64,000 bases of DNA. Source: Catellatospora sichuanensis (GTDB lineage Bacteria; Actinomycetota; Actinomycetes; Mycobacteriales; Micromonosporaceae). This document shows positions 47,180 through 55,672 of this stretch, one piece after another. Below the pieces are notes generated by a model, which was not told the origin of the DNA, ran no database searches, and saw only the letters and a list, made by a program, of their open reading frames with translations. Position 1 is the stretch's first letter. The number at the start of each line of letters is the position of its first letter. A program made the translations under genes and the position numbers. The stretch covers positions 372,001 to 436,000 of the forward strand of contig NZ_VIQO01000002.1 of NCBI RefSeq assembly GCF_007483665.1. Reading direction: 5' to 3'.

Positions 47180-48141
47180 GCTCGTCCTCCGAGTTCCAGG
47201 GCGGCGCGGACCATGGCGGCCGTGGCGTCGTCGTCGGTCATCCACAGGGGAACAGCGGCGACTCGTACGCCGGGGACTTCGGTGGCGGCGTCGGCGGTCT
47301 CGTCGACGAGCCAGCCGTCGAGCACACCGCCGTCGGCGCGGCTGCCGTAGAGGCGGCCGACGCCCTGGGCGGAGCATTCGACGTCGACGGCGGACAGGCA
47401 TTTGTCGGCCATGCCGCGGACGGGGCTGCCGCCGATGATGGGGGAGACGCCGACGACGGGGGCGGAGCCGCTGACGAGGGCGTCGCGCAGGGCGCTGACG
47501 GCCAGTACGGGCGCGATGGAGACGACGGGGTTGCTGGGGGCGAGCAGCACGATGTCGGCGGCCTGGAGCGCGTCGAGCACGCCTGCGGCGGGTTTGGCGG
47601 TGTCGGCGCCGACGAAGCGGAACTGTTTGGCGGGCAGCGCGGCGCGGTGGCGTACCCACCATTCCTGGAAGTGGATGGCCTGGTCGCCGCTGCCGTCCTC
47701 GGTCGCGACCACGACGTGGGTTTCCAGGCGGTCGTCGGTGGCGGGCAGCATCGTGATGCCGGGCTGCCAGCGGTCGCAGAGCGCGGCGACGACGGCGGAC
47801 AGCGGGTAGCCGGCGTTGAGCATGCGGGTGCGCACCAGGTGGGTGGCGATGTCGCGGTCGCCGAGGCCGAACCAGGTGGGCTCGGCGCCGTACTTGGCGA
47901 GCTCCTCCTTGACGGTCCAGGTCTCGCCGGCGCGGCCCCAGCCGCGTTCGGGGTCGATGCCGCCGCCCAGGGTGTACATGACCGAGTCGAGGTCGGGGGT
48001 GATGCGCAGCCCGTGCATCCACACGTCGTCGCCCACGTTGACGACGGCGGTCACCTCGTCGCCGGTGGCGCGGGCGTGTGCCCGCACTCCGGCCAGGAAA
48101 CGCGCGCCGCCGATGCCACCTGCCAGCACCACGATCCGCAT
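47176..48141 (-). CDS. cofD: 2-phospho-lactate/PEP transferase CofD (FbiA)
   Basis: 321 residues. The start [19 protein letters not shown] binds the nucleotide. [41 protein letters not shown], and [13 protein letters not shown] with [18 protein letters not shown] are diagnostic. It transfers a phospholactyl or phosphoenolpyruvyl group from the activated donor to the deazaflavin Fo, giving F420-0 or dehydro-F420-0. Start is ATG 48141; the open frame further upstream runs into the divergent fbiC gene. It is coupled to cofE. Confidence 0.95.
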   Translation of the reverse strand: MRIVVLAGGIGGARFLAGVRAHARATGDEVTAVVNVGDDVWMHGLRITPDLDSVMYTLGGGIDPERGWGRAGETWTVKEELAKYGAEPTWFGLGDRDIATHLVRTRMLNAGYPLSAVVAALCDRWQPGITMLPATDDRLETHVVVATEDGSGDQAIHFQEWWVRHRAALPAKQFRFVGADTAKPAAGVLDALQAADIVLLAPSNPVVSIAPVLAVSALRDALVSGSAPVVGVSPIIGGSPVRGMADKCLSAVDVECSAQGVGRLYGSRADGGVLDGWLVDETADAATEVPGVRVAAVPLWMTDDDATAAMVRAALELGGRA

Positions 48142-48186
48142 CTCGACATCCTCCCGCACCGCGGCCGGACGCCGAGGCCAGGGTCG

Positions 48187-48192
48187 TAGGCT
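48187..48192 (+). promoter_or_regulatory. Putative -10 box (TAGGCT), leaderless fbiC
   Basis: TAGGCT lies 7 nt before ATG 48200. The 58-bp gap to the cofD start carries both divergent promoters. No ribosome site precedes fbiC. Confidence 0.45.
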
Positions 48193-48199
48193 GGCGAGC

Positions 48200-50704
48200 A
48201 TGTCCAGCGAGGTCGTTGCCCAGCCGGTGGTCGGTTCCGCGGAGATCGGCCGTGCGCTCAAGCGTGCCGCGGCCGGACGGGCGCTCGACGTCGCGGAGGC
48301 GACTGCCCTGCTCAGCGCCTCGGGGGAGGCGTTCGACGAGTTGCTTGCGCTGGCTTCCGGGGTGCGCGACGCGGGCTTGCGCGACGCCGGGCGGCCCGGC
48401 GTGATCACGTTCTCGAAGAAGGTGTTCATCCCGCTGACCCGGCTGTGCCGTGACCGATGCCACTACTGCACGTTCGCGACGGTGCCGCATCGCCTGCCGG
48501 CGGCGTACCTGGACCGCGACGAGGTGCTGGCGATCGCCCGGCAGGGCGCGGCGCTGGGCTGCAAGGAGGCGCTGTTCACGCTGGGCGACCGGCCGGAGGA
48601 GCGGTGGCCGGCGGCGCAGCAGTGGCTGACCGAGCGGGGGTACGGCTCCACGATCGACTACCTGCGCGCGGTGGCGATCGCGGTGCTGGAGGAGACCGGC
48701 CTGCTGCCGCACCTGAACCCGGGCGTGCTGAGCTGGGCGGATCTGCAGCGGCTGCGGCCGGTGGCGCCGAGCATGGGCATGATGCTGGAGACGACCGCGA
48801 CGCGGCTGTGGTCGGAGCCGGGCGGCCCGCACTACGGCTCGCCGGACAAGGAGCCCGCGGTGCGGCTGCGGGTGCTCGCCGACGCGGGCCGGGTGGGTGT
48901 GCCGTTCACCACGGGCATCCTGATCGGTATCGGTGAGACGCACGCCGAGCGCATCGACGCGATCTTCGAGATGCGCCGCAGTGCCCGCGAGTACGGCCAC
49001 CTCCAGGAGATCATCGTCCAGAACTTCCGGGCCAAGCCGGACACGGCGATGCGTTCCACTCCTGACGCCTCGGTGCGCGACCTGGCCGCCACGGTCGCGG
49101 TGACGCGGCTGCTGATGGGGCCGGGCATGCGCATCCAGGCCCCGCCGAACCTGATCGACGCGTCGTTCGAGCTGCTGGTCAAGGCCGGGATCGACGACTG
49201 GGGCGGCGTCTCGCCGCTCACCCCGGACCACGTGAACCCGGAGCGGCCCTGGCCGCACCTGGACGAGCTGGCGGAGTTGACCAAGGCGGCCGGGTTCGAG
49301 CTGCGTGAGCGGCTCACGGTGTATCCGAACTACGTGCGCGGCGGCGACCGCTGGCTCGACCCGCGGCTGCAGCCGCACGTGCGGGCGCTGGCCGACGAGA
49401 CCGGCATGGCCGTCGCGGACGCGCCCGTGGTGGGCCGTCCGTGGCAGGAGCCCGAGGTCGAGGGCGGCACCGGACGAGTCGACCTGCACCGCGAGATCGA
49501 CACCGACGGCCGGGCCGAGGACCGGCGTGGGGACTTCGACACGGTGTACGGCGACTGGTCGGCCGTCGGGGCAGCGGTCGGCGGTGCGGGTCCGGCGGTC
49601 AGCGTGGGGGCGTTCGCGGCCGGGCTGCGGATCGCCCGCGAGAACCCGGCGGCGCTGCTGGAGCCGGTGCACGAGGAGGCGGCCCTCGCGCTGCTGCACG
49701 CCGACGGCGCGGGGCTGGACGAGCTGTGCCGCATCGCCGACGACGTACGCCGGGACACCGTCGGCGACGACGTCACCTATGTGGTCAATCGGAACATCAA
49801 CTTCTCGAACGTGTGTTACGTGGGCTGCCGGTTCTGTGCGTTCGCGCAGCGTGAGCGCGACGCCGACGCATACCGGCTGAGTGTGGAGCAGGTCGCCGAC
49901 CGGGCCGAGGAGGCCTGGCGCGACGGTGCCACCGAGATCTGCGTGCAGGGCGGCATCGACCCGCAGCTGCCCGTCTCGGTGTACCCGGACCTGGTCCGTG
50001 CGGTGAAGGCGCGGGTGCCGGGCATGCACGTGCACGCCTTCTCTCCAATGGAGATCGTCACCGCCGCGGCGAAGGCCGGGGTGTCCGTCGAGGACTGGCT
50101 GATCCGGCTGCGTGACGCGGGCCTGGACACCATTCCGGGCACCGCCGCGGAGATCCTCGACGACGAGGTGCGCTGGGTGCTGACCAAGGGCAAACTGCCC
50201 ACGTCGGCCTGGGTGGAGACCGTCGAGGCGGCGCACCGGCTGGGCATCCGGTCCAGCTCGACGATGATGTACGGCCACGTCGACCACCCCCGCCACTGGC
50301 TGGGCCACTTCCGGGTGCTGGCCGGGCTGCAGGACCGCACCGGCGGCTTCACCGAGTTCGTGGCGCTGCCGTTCGTGCACACCAACGCCCCGATCTACCT
50401 GGCCGGCATCTCGCGCGCGGGGGCGACCTGGCGCGAGAACCGCGTGGTGCACGCGATGGCCCGGCTGCTGCTGCACGGGCGCATCCCCAACATCCAGTGC
50501 TCCTGGGTGAAATTGGGCGATGAGGGCACCGTGGCGATGCTGAACGGCGGATGCAACGACCTCGGGGGCACTCTCATGGAGGAGACGATTTCCCGAATGG
50601 CCGGATCGGCGCACGGTTCGGCCCGTACGGTGGAACAGCTGCACGCCATCGCCGAGGCCGCCGGCCGGCCCGCCCGCCAGCGCACGACAAGTTACGTGCG
50701 TTAG
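48200..50704 (+). CDS. fbiC: Bifunctional Fo synthase FbiC (CofG-CofH fusion)
   Basis: 834 residues with two radical-SAM domains. The first, CofG-like, carries Cys83/Cys87/Cys90 (CRDRCHYC) and the second, CofH-like, Cys539/Cys543/Cys546 (CYVGCRFC). Each binds a 4Fe-4S cluster that reduces S-adenosylmethionine. Together they couple a pyrimidine (5-amino-6-ribitylaminouracil) with tyrosine to give the deazaflavin Fo. Other landmarks are [13 protein letters not shown]-like text at the start of domain one and [17 protein letters not shown] in domain two. It makes the Fo substrate for CofD. Fusion of the two halves is normal in actinobacteria. Confidence 0.96.
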   Translation: MSSEVVAQPVVGSAEIGRALKRAAAGRALDVAEATALLSASGEAFDELLALASGVRDAGLRDAGRPGVITFSKKVFIPLTRLCRDRCHYCTFATVPHRLPAAYLDRDEVLAIARQGAALGCKEALFTLGDRPEERWPAAQQWLTERGYGSTIDYLRAVAIAVLEETGLLPHLNPGVLSWADLQRLRPVAPSMGMMLETTATRLWSEPGGPHYGSPDKEPAVRLRVLADAGRVGVPFTTGILIGIGETHAERIDAIFEMRRSAREYGHLQEIIVQNFRAKPDTAMRSTPDASVRDLAATVAVTRLLMGPGMRIQAPPNLIDASFELLVKAGIDDWGGVSPLTPDHVNPERPWPHLDELAELTKAAGFELRERLTVYPNYVRGGDRWLDPRLQPHVRALADETGMAVADAPVVGRPWQEPEVEGGTGRVDLHREIDTDGRAEDRRGDFDTVYGDWSAVGAAVGGAGPAVSVGAFAAGLRIARENPAALLEPVHEEAALALLHADGAGLDELCRIADDVRRDTVGDDVTYVVNRNINFSNVCYVGCRFCAFAQRERDADAYRLSVEQVADRAEEAWRDGATEICVQGGIDPQLPVSVYPDLVRAVKARVPGMHVHAFSPMEIVTAAAKAGVSVEDWLIRLRDAGLDTIPGTAAEILDDEVRWVLTKGKLPTSAWVETVEAAHRLGIRSSSTMMYGHVDHPRHWLGHFRVLAGLQDRTGGFTEFVALPFVHTNAPIYLAGISRAGATWRENRVVHAMARLLLHGRIPNIQCSWVKLGDEGTVAMLNGGCNDLGGTLMEETISRMAGSAHGSARTVEQLHAIAEAAGRPARQRTTSYVR

Positions 50705-51025
50705 CAGCTCACTCCTGTCCGAAGGTAGTCAGCACCCTGCCGTCAAGTTCGACACGCCAGCAGAATTTCGCCACGACACGCCCGGCATGCCGTCACCGGT
50801 TTCGGGTCTGAATCGATAGGGCAGTGGCGGGACGGTGAGAAACCGAACCGAACGGCCCTGCCGAGCGTGTACCAGAGTTACCTTGACGGTGCACGTAGGA
50901 CACGCGTGTAATTTTGCGTGGGGCTGGAGGTAGCGGCATCCACAAAACCGCCTATGTGGACAAACGCTCTCCAGGTGGGGGGTTGCGCCGGTCGTGAGCC
51001 GGCGCGCAATAAGGAGGCAGCGGAG
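50705..51025 (+). promoter_or_regulatory. 321-bp whiB upstream region with three GACACGC motifs
   Basis: No gene is seen. GACACGC occurs at 50751, 50775 and 50899. TTGACG (50883-50888) and TGTAAT (50907-50912) with an 18-bp spacer make a good promoter, and the third GACACGC lies in that spacer. GACAC is the core bound by the sporulation regulator WhiA in Streptomyces, so WhiA-type control of whiB is plausible. AAGGAGG at 51011-51017 is the ribosome site. Confidence 0.5.
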
Positions 51026-51283
51026 ATGGACGGTCGCCCCGTCGTGGCGGATCTGCTGGGCAACGCGCCCGAGTGGCAGGAGCACGCGCTGTGCTCCCAG
51101 ACTGACCCGGAGGCGTTCTTCCCTGAGAAGGGTGGTTCAACCCGCGAGGCCAAGCGCATCTGCTCGCGCTGCGAGGTCAAGTCCGAGTGCCTGGAGTACG
51201 CGCTGTCGCATGACGAGCGCTTCGGCATCTGGGGCGGGCTGTCCGAGCGCGAGCGGCGCAAGCTCAAGCGCCGCGCGATCTGA
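51026..51283 (+). CDS. whiB: WhiB-family iron-sulfur transcriptional regulator (WhiB/WhmD type)
   Basis: 85 residues. Four cysteines (Cys23, 46, 49, 55; pattern C...CxxC...C) ligate a 4Fe-4S cluster. The sequence ALCSQTDPEAFFPEKGGST is characteristic of the WhiB/WhiB2 branch. GIWGGLSERER is the turn that contacts sigma factor, and KLKRRAI the basic tail for DNA. These proteins partner the housekeeping sigma factor and drive septation or sporulation in filamentous actinobacteria. Start ATG 51026; an upstream in-frame ATG is not used because it lacks a ribosome site. Confidence 0.94.
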   Translation: MDGRPVVADLLGNAPEWQEHALCSQTDPEAFFPEKGGSTREAKRICSRCEVKSECLEYALSHDERFGIWGGLSERERRKLKRRAI

Positions 51284-51293
51284 GACTTTCGGC

Positions 51294-51327
51294 CGCTGCC
51301 GGGCCCGTGGGGGCGGGTCCGGCAGCG
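51294..51327 (+). terminator. Terminator after whiB
   Basis: CGCTGCCGGGCCCG (51294-51307) pairs with CGGGTCCGGCAGCG (51314-51327), with one mismatch and a 6-nt loop. It lies 11 bp after the whiB stop. Confidence 0.75.
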
Positions 51328-51361
51328 TTCCGGCAACACCTTCGTTCATGTGAGAGCTGTG

Positions 51362-51808
51362 CTACGCGAGGTCGTCGGGGTTGAGGCCCAGCAGGTTGGC
51401 GACCTGCTCCACGATCACGTCACGCACCAGCTCGCCCAGGTCGTCCCGATCCGAGGCCCGGAACTCCAGCGGACGCCGGTAGACCACGATCCGCGGCGGC
51501 ACCCCGTGCCGTCCCGGCCGTCCCGGCAGCAGCCGCGCCAGCGGCACCCGCCCGTCCTCCAACACGTCCGAGTCGTAGACGTTGAGGTCGGGCGGCACGT
51601 CCTCGACCGCGAACTCCACCCCGGCCAGCTCGGTCGCGAACCGCGCCTCGAGCGACTCCACGGTGTCCAGCACCAGCTCGTCGAAGACCTCCGCCTTCGT
51701 CCTGGCCAGGGGCACGCTGGCCGGCACCAGCCGACCCCGCATACCCCGCCCGTGGCGGTCGCGGCGGCGGCGGGCGGCGGTGGGGCGGCGTCGGGCGGGA
51801 CTGGTCAC
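51362..51808 (-). CDS. Metallopeptidase-fold protein lacking the HExxH zinc motif
   Basis: 148 residues from GTG 51808. The fold signature of the PF06262 metallopeptidase family is visible: FDELVLDTVESLEARFATELAGVEFAVEDVPP, PPRIVVYRRPLEFR, and the final helix where HExxH should lie reads VIVEQVANLLGL. Replacement of both zinc-binding His residues predicts no peptidase activity. As I recall, this substituted form is common in actinobacteria, so a structural or regulatory role is likely. It is divergent from the DUF3499 gene with a 120-bp shared spacer. Confidence 0.78.
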   Translation of the reverse strand: MTSPARRRPTAARRRRDRHGRGMRGRLVPASVPLARTKAEVFDELVLDTVESLEARFATELAGVEFAVEDVPPDLNVYDSDVLEDGRVPLARLLPGRPGRHGVPPRIVVYRRPLEFRASDRDDLGELVRDVIVEQVANLLGLNPDDLA

Positions 51809-51914
51809 CCGGCAAATGTATCCCCGCGCGCCAGCACCGGGACGCGGTACGGGGCCGTGATCCTTCCCTCGGCGTGTCGCGGCGCAACCGGCGTGCCGGT
51901 GCGCGGCGGGGCGC

Positions 51915-51920
51915 TAACGT
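51915..51920 (+). promoter_or_regulatory. Putative -10 box (TAACGT), leaderless DUF3499 gene
   Basis: TAACGT is 8 nt before GTG 51929 with no ribosome site between. Confidence 0.4.
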
Positions 51921-51928
51921 CACACGCC

Positions 51929-52285
51929 GTGAGGTCTCCACGGCGTTGCTCTCGTAACGGCTGCCCCCGGCAGGCGGTCGCAACGCTGACCTATGTCTAT
52001 GCAGAGTCCACGGCCGTGGTCGGCCCGCTCGCCGCGTACCAGGAGCCGCACACGTACGACCTGTGCGAGCCGCACGCCCTGAGCCTCACCGCCCCGCGCG
52101 GCTGGGACCTGGTCCGCCACGACGGCGAGTTCGAACCCCCGCCCCCCACCACCGACGACCTGGTCGCCCTGGCCGAGGCGGTCCGCGAAGCAGCCCGCCC
52201 CGCCCCCCGCCAGCCCGCCCCCGAACCGCCCGGCCCGCCGACCCCCGGCCGCCGCGGCCACCTCCGCGTCATCCCCCCGTCTTGA
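51929..52285 (+). CDS. DUF3499-family protein
   Basis: 118 residues from GTG 51929. RRCSRNGCPRQAVATLTYVYAESTAVVGPLA and TYDLCEPHALSLTAPRGWDLVRH give a small Cys/His-rich domain (CxxxxC ... CxxH) that could bind zinc. The rest is a Pro/Ala-rich tail ending RRGHLRVIPPS. This family is widespread in actinobacteria and has no known function. An upstream stretch of the same frame is open but overlaps the divergent gene and its promoter. Confidence 0.85.
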   Translation: MRSPRRCSRNGCPRQAVATLTYVYAESTAVVGPLAAYQEPHTYDLCEPHALSLTAPRGWDLVRHDGEFEPPPPTTDDLVALAEAVREAARPAPRQPAPEPPGPPTPGRRGHLRVIPPS

Positions 52286-52383
52286 GGCAAGGAAGGGCAC
52301 CTTCCCATCGCTATGCGTAGAGGAAGGGCACCTTCTTAACATCTCGAGGCCGTCCAGCAGGGCGGACGTCCGCGTGGTCGCTC

Positions 52384-52444
52384 TGCAGTTTCGGGGAACT
52401 GCGGGAATCCGGGGTGGCTTTCGCGCAGTTTCCCCGAAACTGCA
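52384..52444. repeat. Inverted repeat with 20/21-nt arms
   Basis: The arms at 52384-52403 and 52424-52444 are complementary except for one bulged A. The core is GTTTCGGGGAACTGCG. Possible secondary terminator or fold-back element. Confidence 0.6.
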
Positions 52445-52580
52445 TCACGCCAGGCCACGGCACGCGGCCGGGACGACGTCAACTCCGCCCGGTTGGTTGG
52501 TGACAGCGACGCCGACCTCAACGCAGTCGGCAAGAGGCTGCGCGACCTGGCGGGCGCCGTCGGTGCGGAGGCGCGAAGCC

Positions 52581-52677
52581 GTCGGCGGATGCGCACGTCA
52601 GGTGACGCCTACAGTCGGCGGATGCGTACGTGGGGTGACGCCTACTGTCGGCGGATGCGCACGTCAGGTGCCGGCAG
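52581..52677. repeat. 33-bp tandem repeat, nearly three copies
   Basis: Units start at 52581, 52614 and 52647, each with GTCGGCGGATGCG, then CGT or CAC variants and GGTGACGCCTAC; the third copy diverges after 24 bp. There are no spacers, so it is not a CRISPR. Confidence 0.75.
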
Positions 52678-52715
52678 CGGACGTATGCCCAGGTCAGCTG
52701 CCGGGAAGCGTTAAT

Positions 52716-52757
52716 AAGGGCACCTTCTATAACGCGGAGCGTTAAGAAGGTGCCCTT
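52716..52757. terminator. Terminator overlapping the FAD oxidoreductase stop
   Basis: AAGGGCACCTTCTATAACGC (52716-52735) pairs, with one bulged A, with GCGTTAAGAAGGTGCCCTT (52739-52757) around a 3-nt loop. The TAA of the minus-strand gene (52742-52744) lies inside the stem. The same AAGGGCACCTTCTTAAC-type text recurs at 52321-52340, a family common, as I recall, near gene ends in Micromonosporaceae. Confidence 0.75.
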
Positions 52758-54052
52758 CCTTGCAAGCGGTCGAGGGTGGCGACGGCGTGGAGGGCGGTGT
52801 TGATGCCGAGCCAGCGCAGGGGTTCGGGTTCCCAGCGGGGGGAGCGGTGGTTGACCCAGGGCAGGACCGTCAGCGTGGACTCGGTGCCGGTGATGAGATC
52901 GGCGAGGGTACGGCCGGCGAGGTTGGCAGCGGCGACGCCGTCGCCCACGTAGCCGCCCGCCCAGGCCAGGCCGGTGGACCGGTCGAGGCCGACCGACGGA
53001 TGCCAGTCCCGGGCGATGCCGAGCGGGCCGCCCCAGGCGTGCGTGACCTTCGCGTCGTCCAGCGTGGGGAAGAGTTCGACCAGCGTGTTCCGGAGGGCCA
53101 GGTGCACCGAGGGTTCGCTGTCGAAGGACGGGCGCACCGCCGAGCCGAAGTGGTACGGCGCGCCCCGCCCGCCGAACGCGAACCGGTCGTCGGCGGTCCG
53201 CTGGCCGTAGATGACCAGTCGGCGGTGGTCGGTGAAGGTCTCCCGCCGGGCCAGTCCCGCCGTGTCCCAGAAGGACTGCGGCAGCGGCTCGGTCGCGACC
53301 ATCAGGGAGTAGATCGGCACCACGGCGCGCCGGTGGCCGGGCAGGCCGGGCGTGTAGCCCTCGGTGGCCCGGACGACTACGGCGGCGCGTACGGTGCCGT
53401 GGCCGGTGCGCACGTGGCCGGGCGAGAGTTCCAGCACCCGGGTCTGCTCGTAGATCGTGGCGCCGCGCCGCTCGACGGCCTCGGCCAGCCCGCGTACCAG
53501 TCGCAGCGGGTGCAGCGCCGCGCAGTGCGGGGACCAGGTGGCCCCGCGCACCTCGGTCGCGCCGCAGCGCTCCCGTGCCGCGGCGCGGTCGAGCAGCCGC
53601 AGTTCGAACCCGTACGACGCGGCCCGCTCCGCCTCCGCGCGCGCCCCGCGCCACTGCGCCTCGGAACGGGCCAGGCCCAGCGTGCCGCCCTTGTCCCAGT
53701 GGCAGTCGATGCCCTCGGCGGCGGCGACCCGGCCGACCTCGTCGACCGTGTCGATCATCGCCTGCTGGAAGGCGACCGCAGCGGCGCGCCCGTGCAGCTT
53801 CTCCAGCTTCGGCAGCGGGGTGGGCAGCAGCCCGGAGCACCAGCCGCCGTTGCGGCCGGACGCGCCGAACCCGGTCTGCTCGGCCTCGACGATCGCGATC
53901 CGCAGCCTGGGGTCGGCCTGGCGCAGGTAGTACGCCGTCCACAGGCCGGTGTAGCCCGCGCCGACGATCGCCACGTCGACGTCGAGGTCGCCAGGCAGGC
54001 GCGGGCGGGGCGCGACGGCTCCGCCCGCGGTGTCGAACCACAGGGAGGTCAC
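52742..54052 (-). CDS. FAD-dependent amine oxidoreductase (PuuB-like)
   Basis: 436 residues from GTG 54052, overlapping the aminotransferase stop. The Rossmann start DVDVAIVGAGYTGLWTAYYL, GASGRNGGWCSGLLPTPLPKLEKL, and the C-terminal WGGPLGIARDWHPSVGLDRSTGLAWAGGYVGDGVAAANLAGR match DAO-fold enzymes such as gamma-glutamylputrescine oxidase. It would oxidise an amine to aldehyde, ammonia and peroxide. It is in an operon with the class III aminotransferase. A second related enzyme starts at 63607, at the other end of this polyamine region. Confidence 0.88.
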   Translation of the reverse strand: MTSLWFDTAGGAVAPRPRLPGDLDVDVAIVGAGYTGLWTAYYLRQADPRLRIAIVEAEQTGFGASGRNGGWCSGLLPTPLPKLEKLHGRAAAVAFQQAMIDTVDEVGRVAAAEGIDCHWDKGGTLGLARSEAQWRGARAEAERAASYGFELRLLDRAAARERCGATEVRGATWSPHCAALHPLRLVRGLAEAVERRGATIYEQTRVLELSPGHVRTGHGTVRAAVVVRATEGYTPGLPGHRRAVVPIYSLMVATEPLPQSFWDTAGLARRETFTDHRRLVIYGQRTADDRFAFGGRGAPYHFGSAVRPSFDSEPSVHLALRNTLVELFPTLDDAKVTHAWGGPLGIARDWHPSVGLDRSTGLAWAGGYVGDGVAAANLAGRTLADLITGTESTLTVLPWVNHRSPRWEPEPLRWLGINTALHAVATLDRLQGRAPS

Positions 54053-55395
54053 AGCAGTGACGACGCCCGGGTCAGCACGTCGCGCAGGATCTGCTCGATC
54101 TCGTCGAACTGCTGCTGGGTCGCGGTCAGCGCGGGGGAGAGCTGGATGACCGGGTCGCCCCGGTCGTCGGCGCGGCAGTACAGCCCGGCCTCGAACAGGG
54201 CCCCGGACAGGAAGCCGCGGATCAGCCGCTCGGACTCCTCGGCGTTGAACGTCTCCCGGGTGGTCCTGTCCTTGACCAGCTCGATGCCGTAGAAGTAGCC
54301 CTCGCCGCGTACGTCGCCGACGATCGGCAGGTCGTACAGCTTCTCCAGGGTGGCCCGGAACGCGGGCGCGTTCTCACGCACGTGGCCGATCAGGCCCTCG
54401 CGCTCGAACAGGTCCAGGTTGGCCAGACCGACCGCGCAGCTGACCGGGTGGCCGCCGAACGTGATGCCGTGGGCGAACATCTGCCCGTCGGCCAGGAACG
54501 GCTCGATCAGCCGGTCGCTGGCGATCATCGCGCCGAGCGGGGAGTATCCCGAGGTCATGCCCTTGGCGGTGGTGATGATGTCGGGCTGGTAGCCGTAGTA
54601 CTGGGCGCCGAAGTACTCGCCGAGCCGCCCCCAGGAGCAGATGACCTCGTCGGACACGAGCAGCACGCCGTAGCGGTCGCAGATCTCGCGTACCCGCTGG
54701 AAGTAGCCGGGCGGGGCGGGGAAGCAGCCGCCCGCGTTCTGCACCGGCTCCAGGAACACCGCGGCGACCGTCTCGGGTCCTTCGCGCTCGATGGCCCGGG
54801 CGATCTCCTCGGCCGCCCACACGCCGAACGCCTCGTAGTCGTCGCCGTGCTCGGGGGCGCGGTAGAAGTTCGTGTTCGGCACCTTGATGCCGCCGGGCAC
54901 CAGCGGCTCGAACTCGGCGCGGAACGCCGGGACGCCGGTGATGGACAGCGCGCCCATCGAGGTGCCGTGGTAGGCGAGGTAGCGGCTGACGACCTTGTGG
55001 CGCAGCGGCTGGCCGACCTTCTTGAAGTAGGAGCGGGCGAGCTTCCACGCGCTCTCCACGGCCTCGGAGCCGCCGGTGGTGAAGAAGACGCGGTTGAGGT
55101 CGCCGGGGGTCAGCTCGGCGATGCGGTCCGCGAGCTCGATCGCCTTCGGGTGGGCGTACGACCACAGGGGGAAGTAGGCCAGCTCGTGCGCCTGCTTGGC
55201 GGCCGCGTCGGCCAGCTCGGCGCGGCCGTGGCCCGCGTTGACGGTGAACAGGCCGGCAAGGCCGTCGAGATACCGCTTGCCGTTGCTGTCCCAGACGTAG
55301 GTGCCCTCGCCGCGGACGATCGTCGGCACGCTGCCCTCGCGGTAGGCGCCCATGCGGGTGAAGTGCATCCAGAGGTGGTCGGTTTCCTTGCCCAT
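54049..55395 (-). CDS. Class III PLP aminotransferase, probably polyamine (putrescine-type)
   Basis: 448 residues. The signature SDEVICSWGRLGEYFGAQYYGYQPDIITTAKGMTSG contains the PLP-binding Lys278. The N-terminal DHLWMHFTRMGAY and GHGRAELADAAAKQAHELAYFP resemble omega-amino acid:pyruvate and putrescine aminotransferases (SpuC-like). It would move the amino group of putrescine, spermidine or a derivative to pyruvate, giving an aminoaldehyde for the dehydrogenase at 57837. It is first gene of a two-gene operon, divergent from the binding-protein gene at 55673. Confidence 0.88.
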   Translation of the reverse strand: MGKETDHLWMHFTRMGAYREGSVPTIVRGEGTYVWDSNGKRYLDGLAGLFTVNAGHGRAELADAAAKQAHELAYFPLWSYAHPKAIELADRIAELTPGDLNRVFFTTGGSEAVESAWKLARSYFKKVGQPLRHKVVSRYLAYHGTSMGALSITGVPAFRAEFEPLVPGGIKVPNTNFYRAPEHGDDYEAFGVWAAEEIARAIEREGPETVAAVFLEPVQNAGGCFPAPPGYFQRVREICDRYGVLLVSDEVICSWGRLGEYFGAQYYGYQPDIITTAKGMTSGYSPLGAMIASDRLIEPFLADGQMFAHGITFGGHPVSCAVGLANLDLFEREGLIGHVRENAPAFRATLEKLYDLPIVGDVRGEGYFYGIELVKDRTTRETFNAEESERLIRGFLSGALFEAGLYCRADDRGDPVIQLSPALTATQQQFDEIEQILRDVLTRASSLL

Positions 55396-55494
55396 CGTGA
55401 GGCCTCACTCATCGGTACGTTGCGGCGTTGCCTACGGTTATCGCATACGTCGTCGAGATACAGCAACCCTCTCAGTGGTATTTTCGCACGACGG

Positions 55495-55509
55495 CTACGG
55501 ATTTCGTAG
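55495..55509. promoter_or_regulatory. 15-bp inverted motif CTACG-GATTT-CGTAG, candidate Lrp operator
   Basis: The arms CTACG and CGTAG surround an AT-rich centre in the 277-bp spacer between the aminotransferase and the binding-protein gene. The same CTACGGATTYCG string occurs (as its complement) at 57725-57736 in the promoter region of the Lrp gene and aldehyde dehydrogenase. A 15-bp site with AT-rich centre fits Lrp/AsnC regulators. Confidence 0.5.
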
Positions 55510-55672
55510 TGCGTCGGCAACCTGGCCGACACCGTTGGGGTGGTAACGCGCGCCCCGGGTGGTTTGTGAGCTGCCGCACCTCAGCGGGCGGACAGCGGGG
55601 TGATTTGGGCAGAATTGCGGGTCACCCTGTACTCCTCCAGGCTCTCAGCCTGCCCAGCGGAAGGTGCCTCGA

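Larger units (their letters stand above)
52286..52741. other. Repeat-dense 456-bp spacer without a gene
   Basis: GGAAGGGCACCTTC appears at 52291-52304 and 52322-52335, then two further hairpins and a 33-bp tandem repeat. No reading frame here has start, ribosome site and conserved character. The spacer lies between convergent genes, so its main role is probably transcription termination. Confidence 0.7.

Noticed and set aside
46412-50644. Very long minus-strand open frame (over 1400 codons) running through fbiC
   Set aside because: Only its last 255 codons (cofE) are real. The rest is antisense to fbiC with Arg/His/Pro-rich shadow composition expected from high GC3.
52581-52677. 33-bp repeats considered as a CRISPR array
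   Set aside because: The units are directly adjacent without spacers and no cas gene is nearby.
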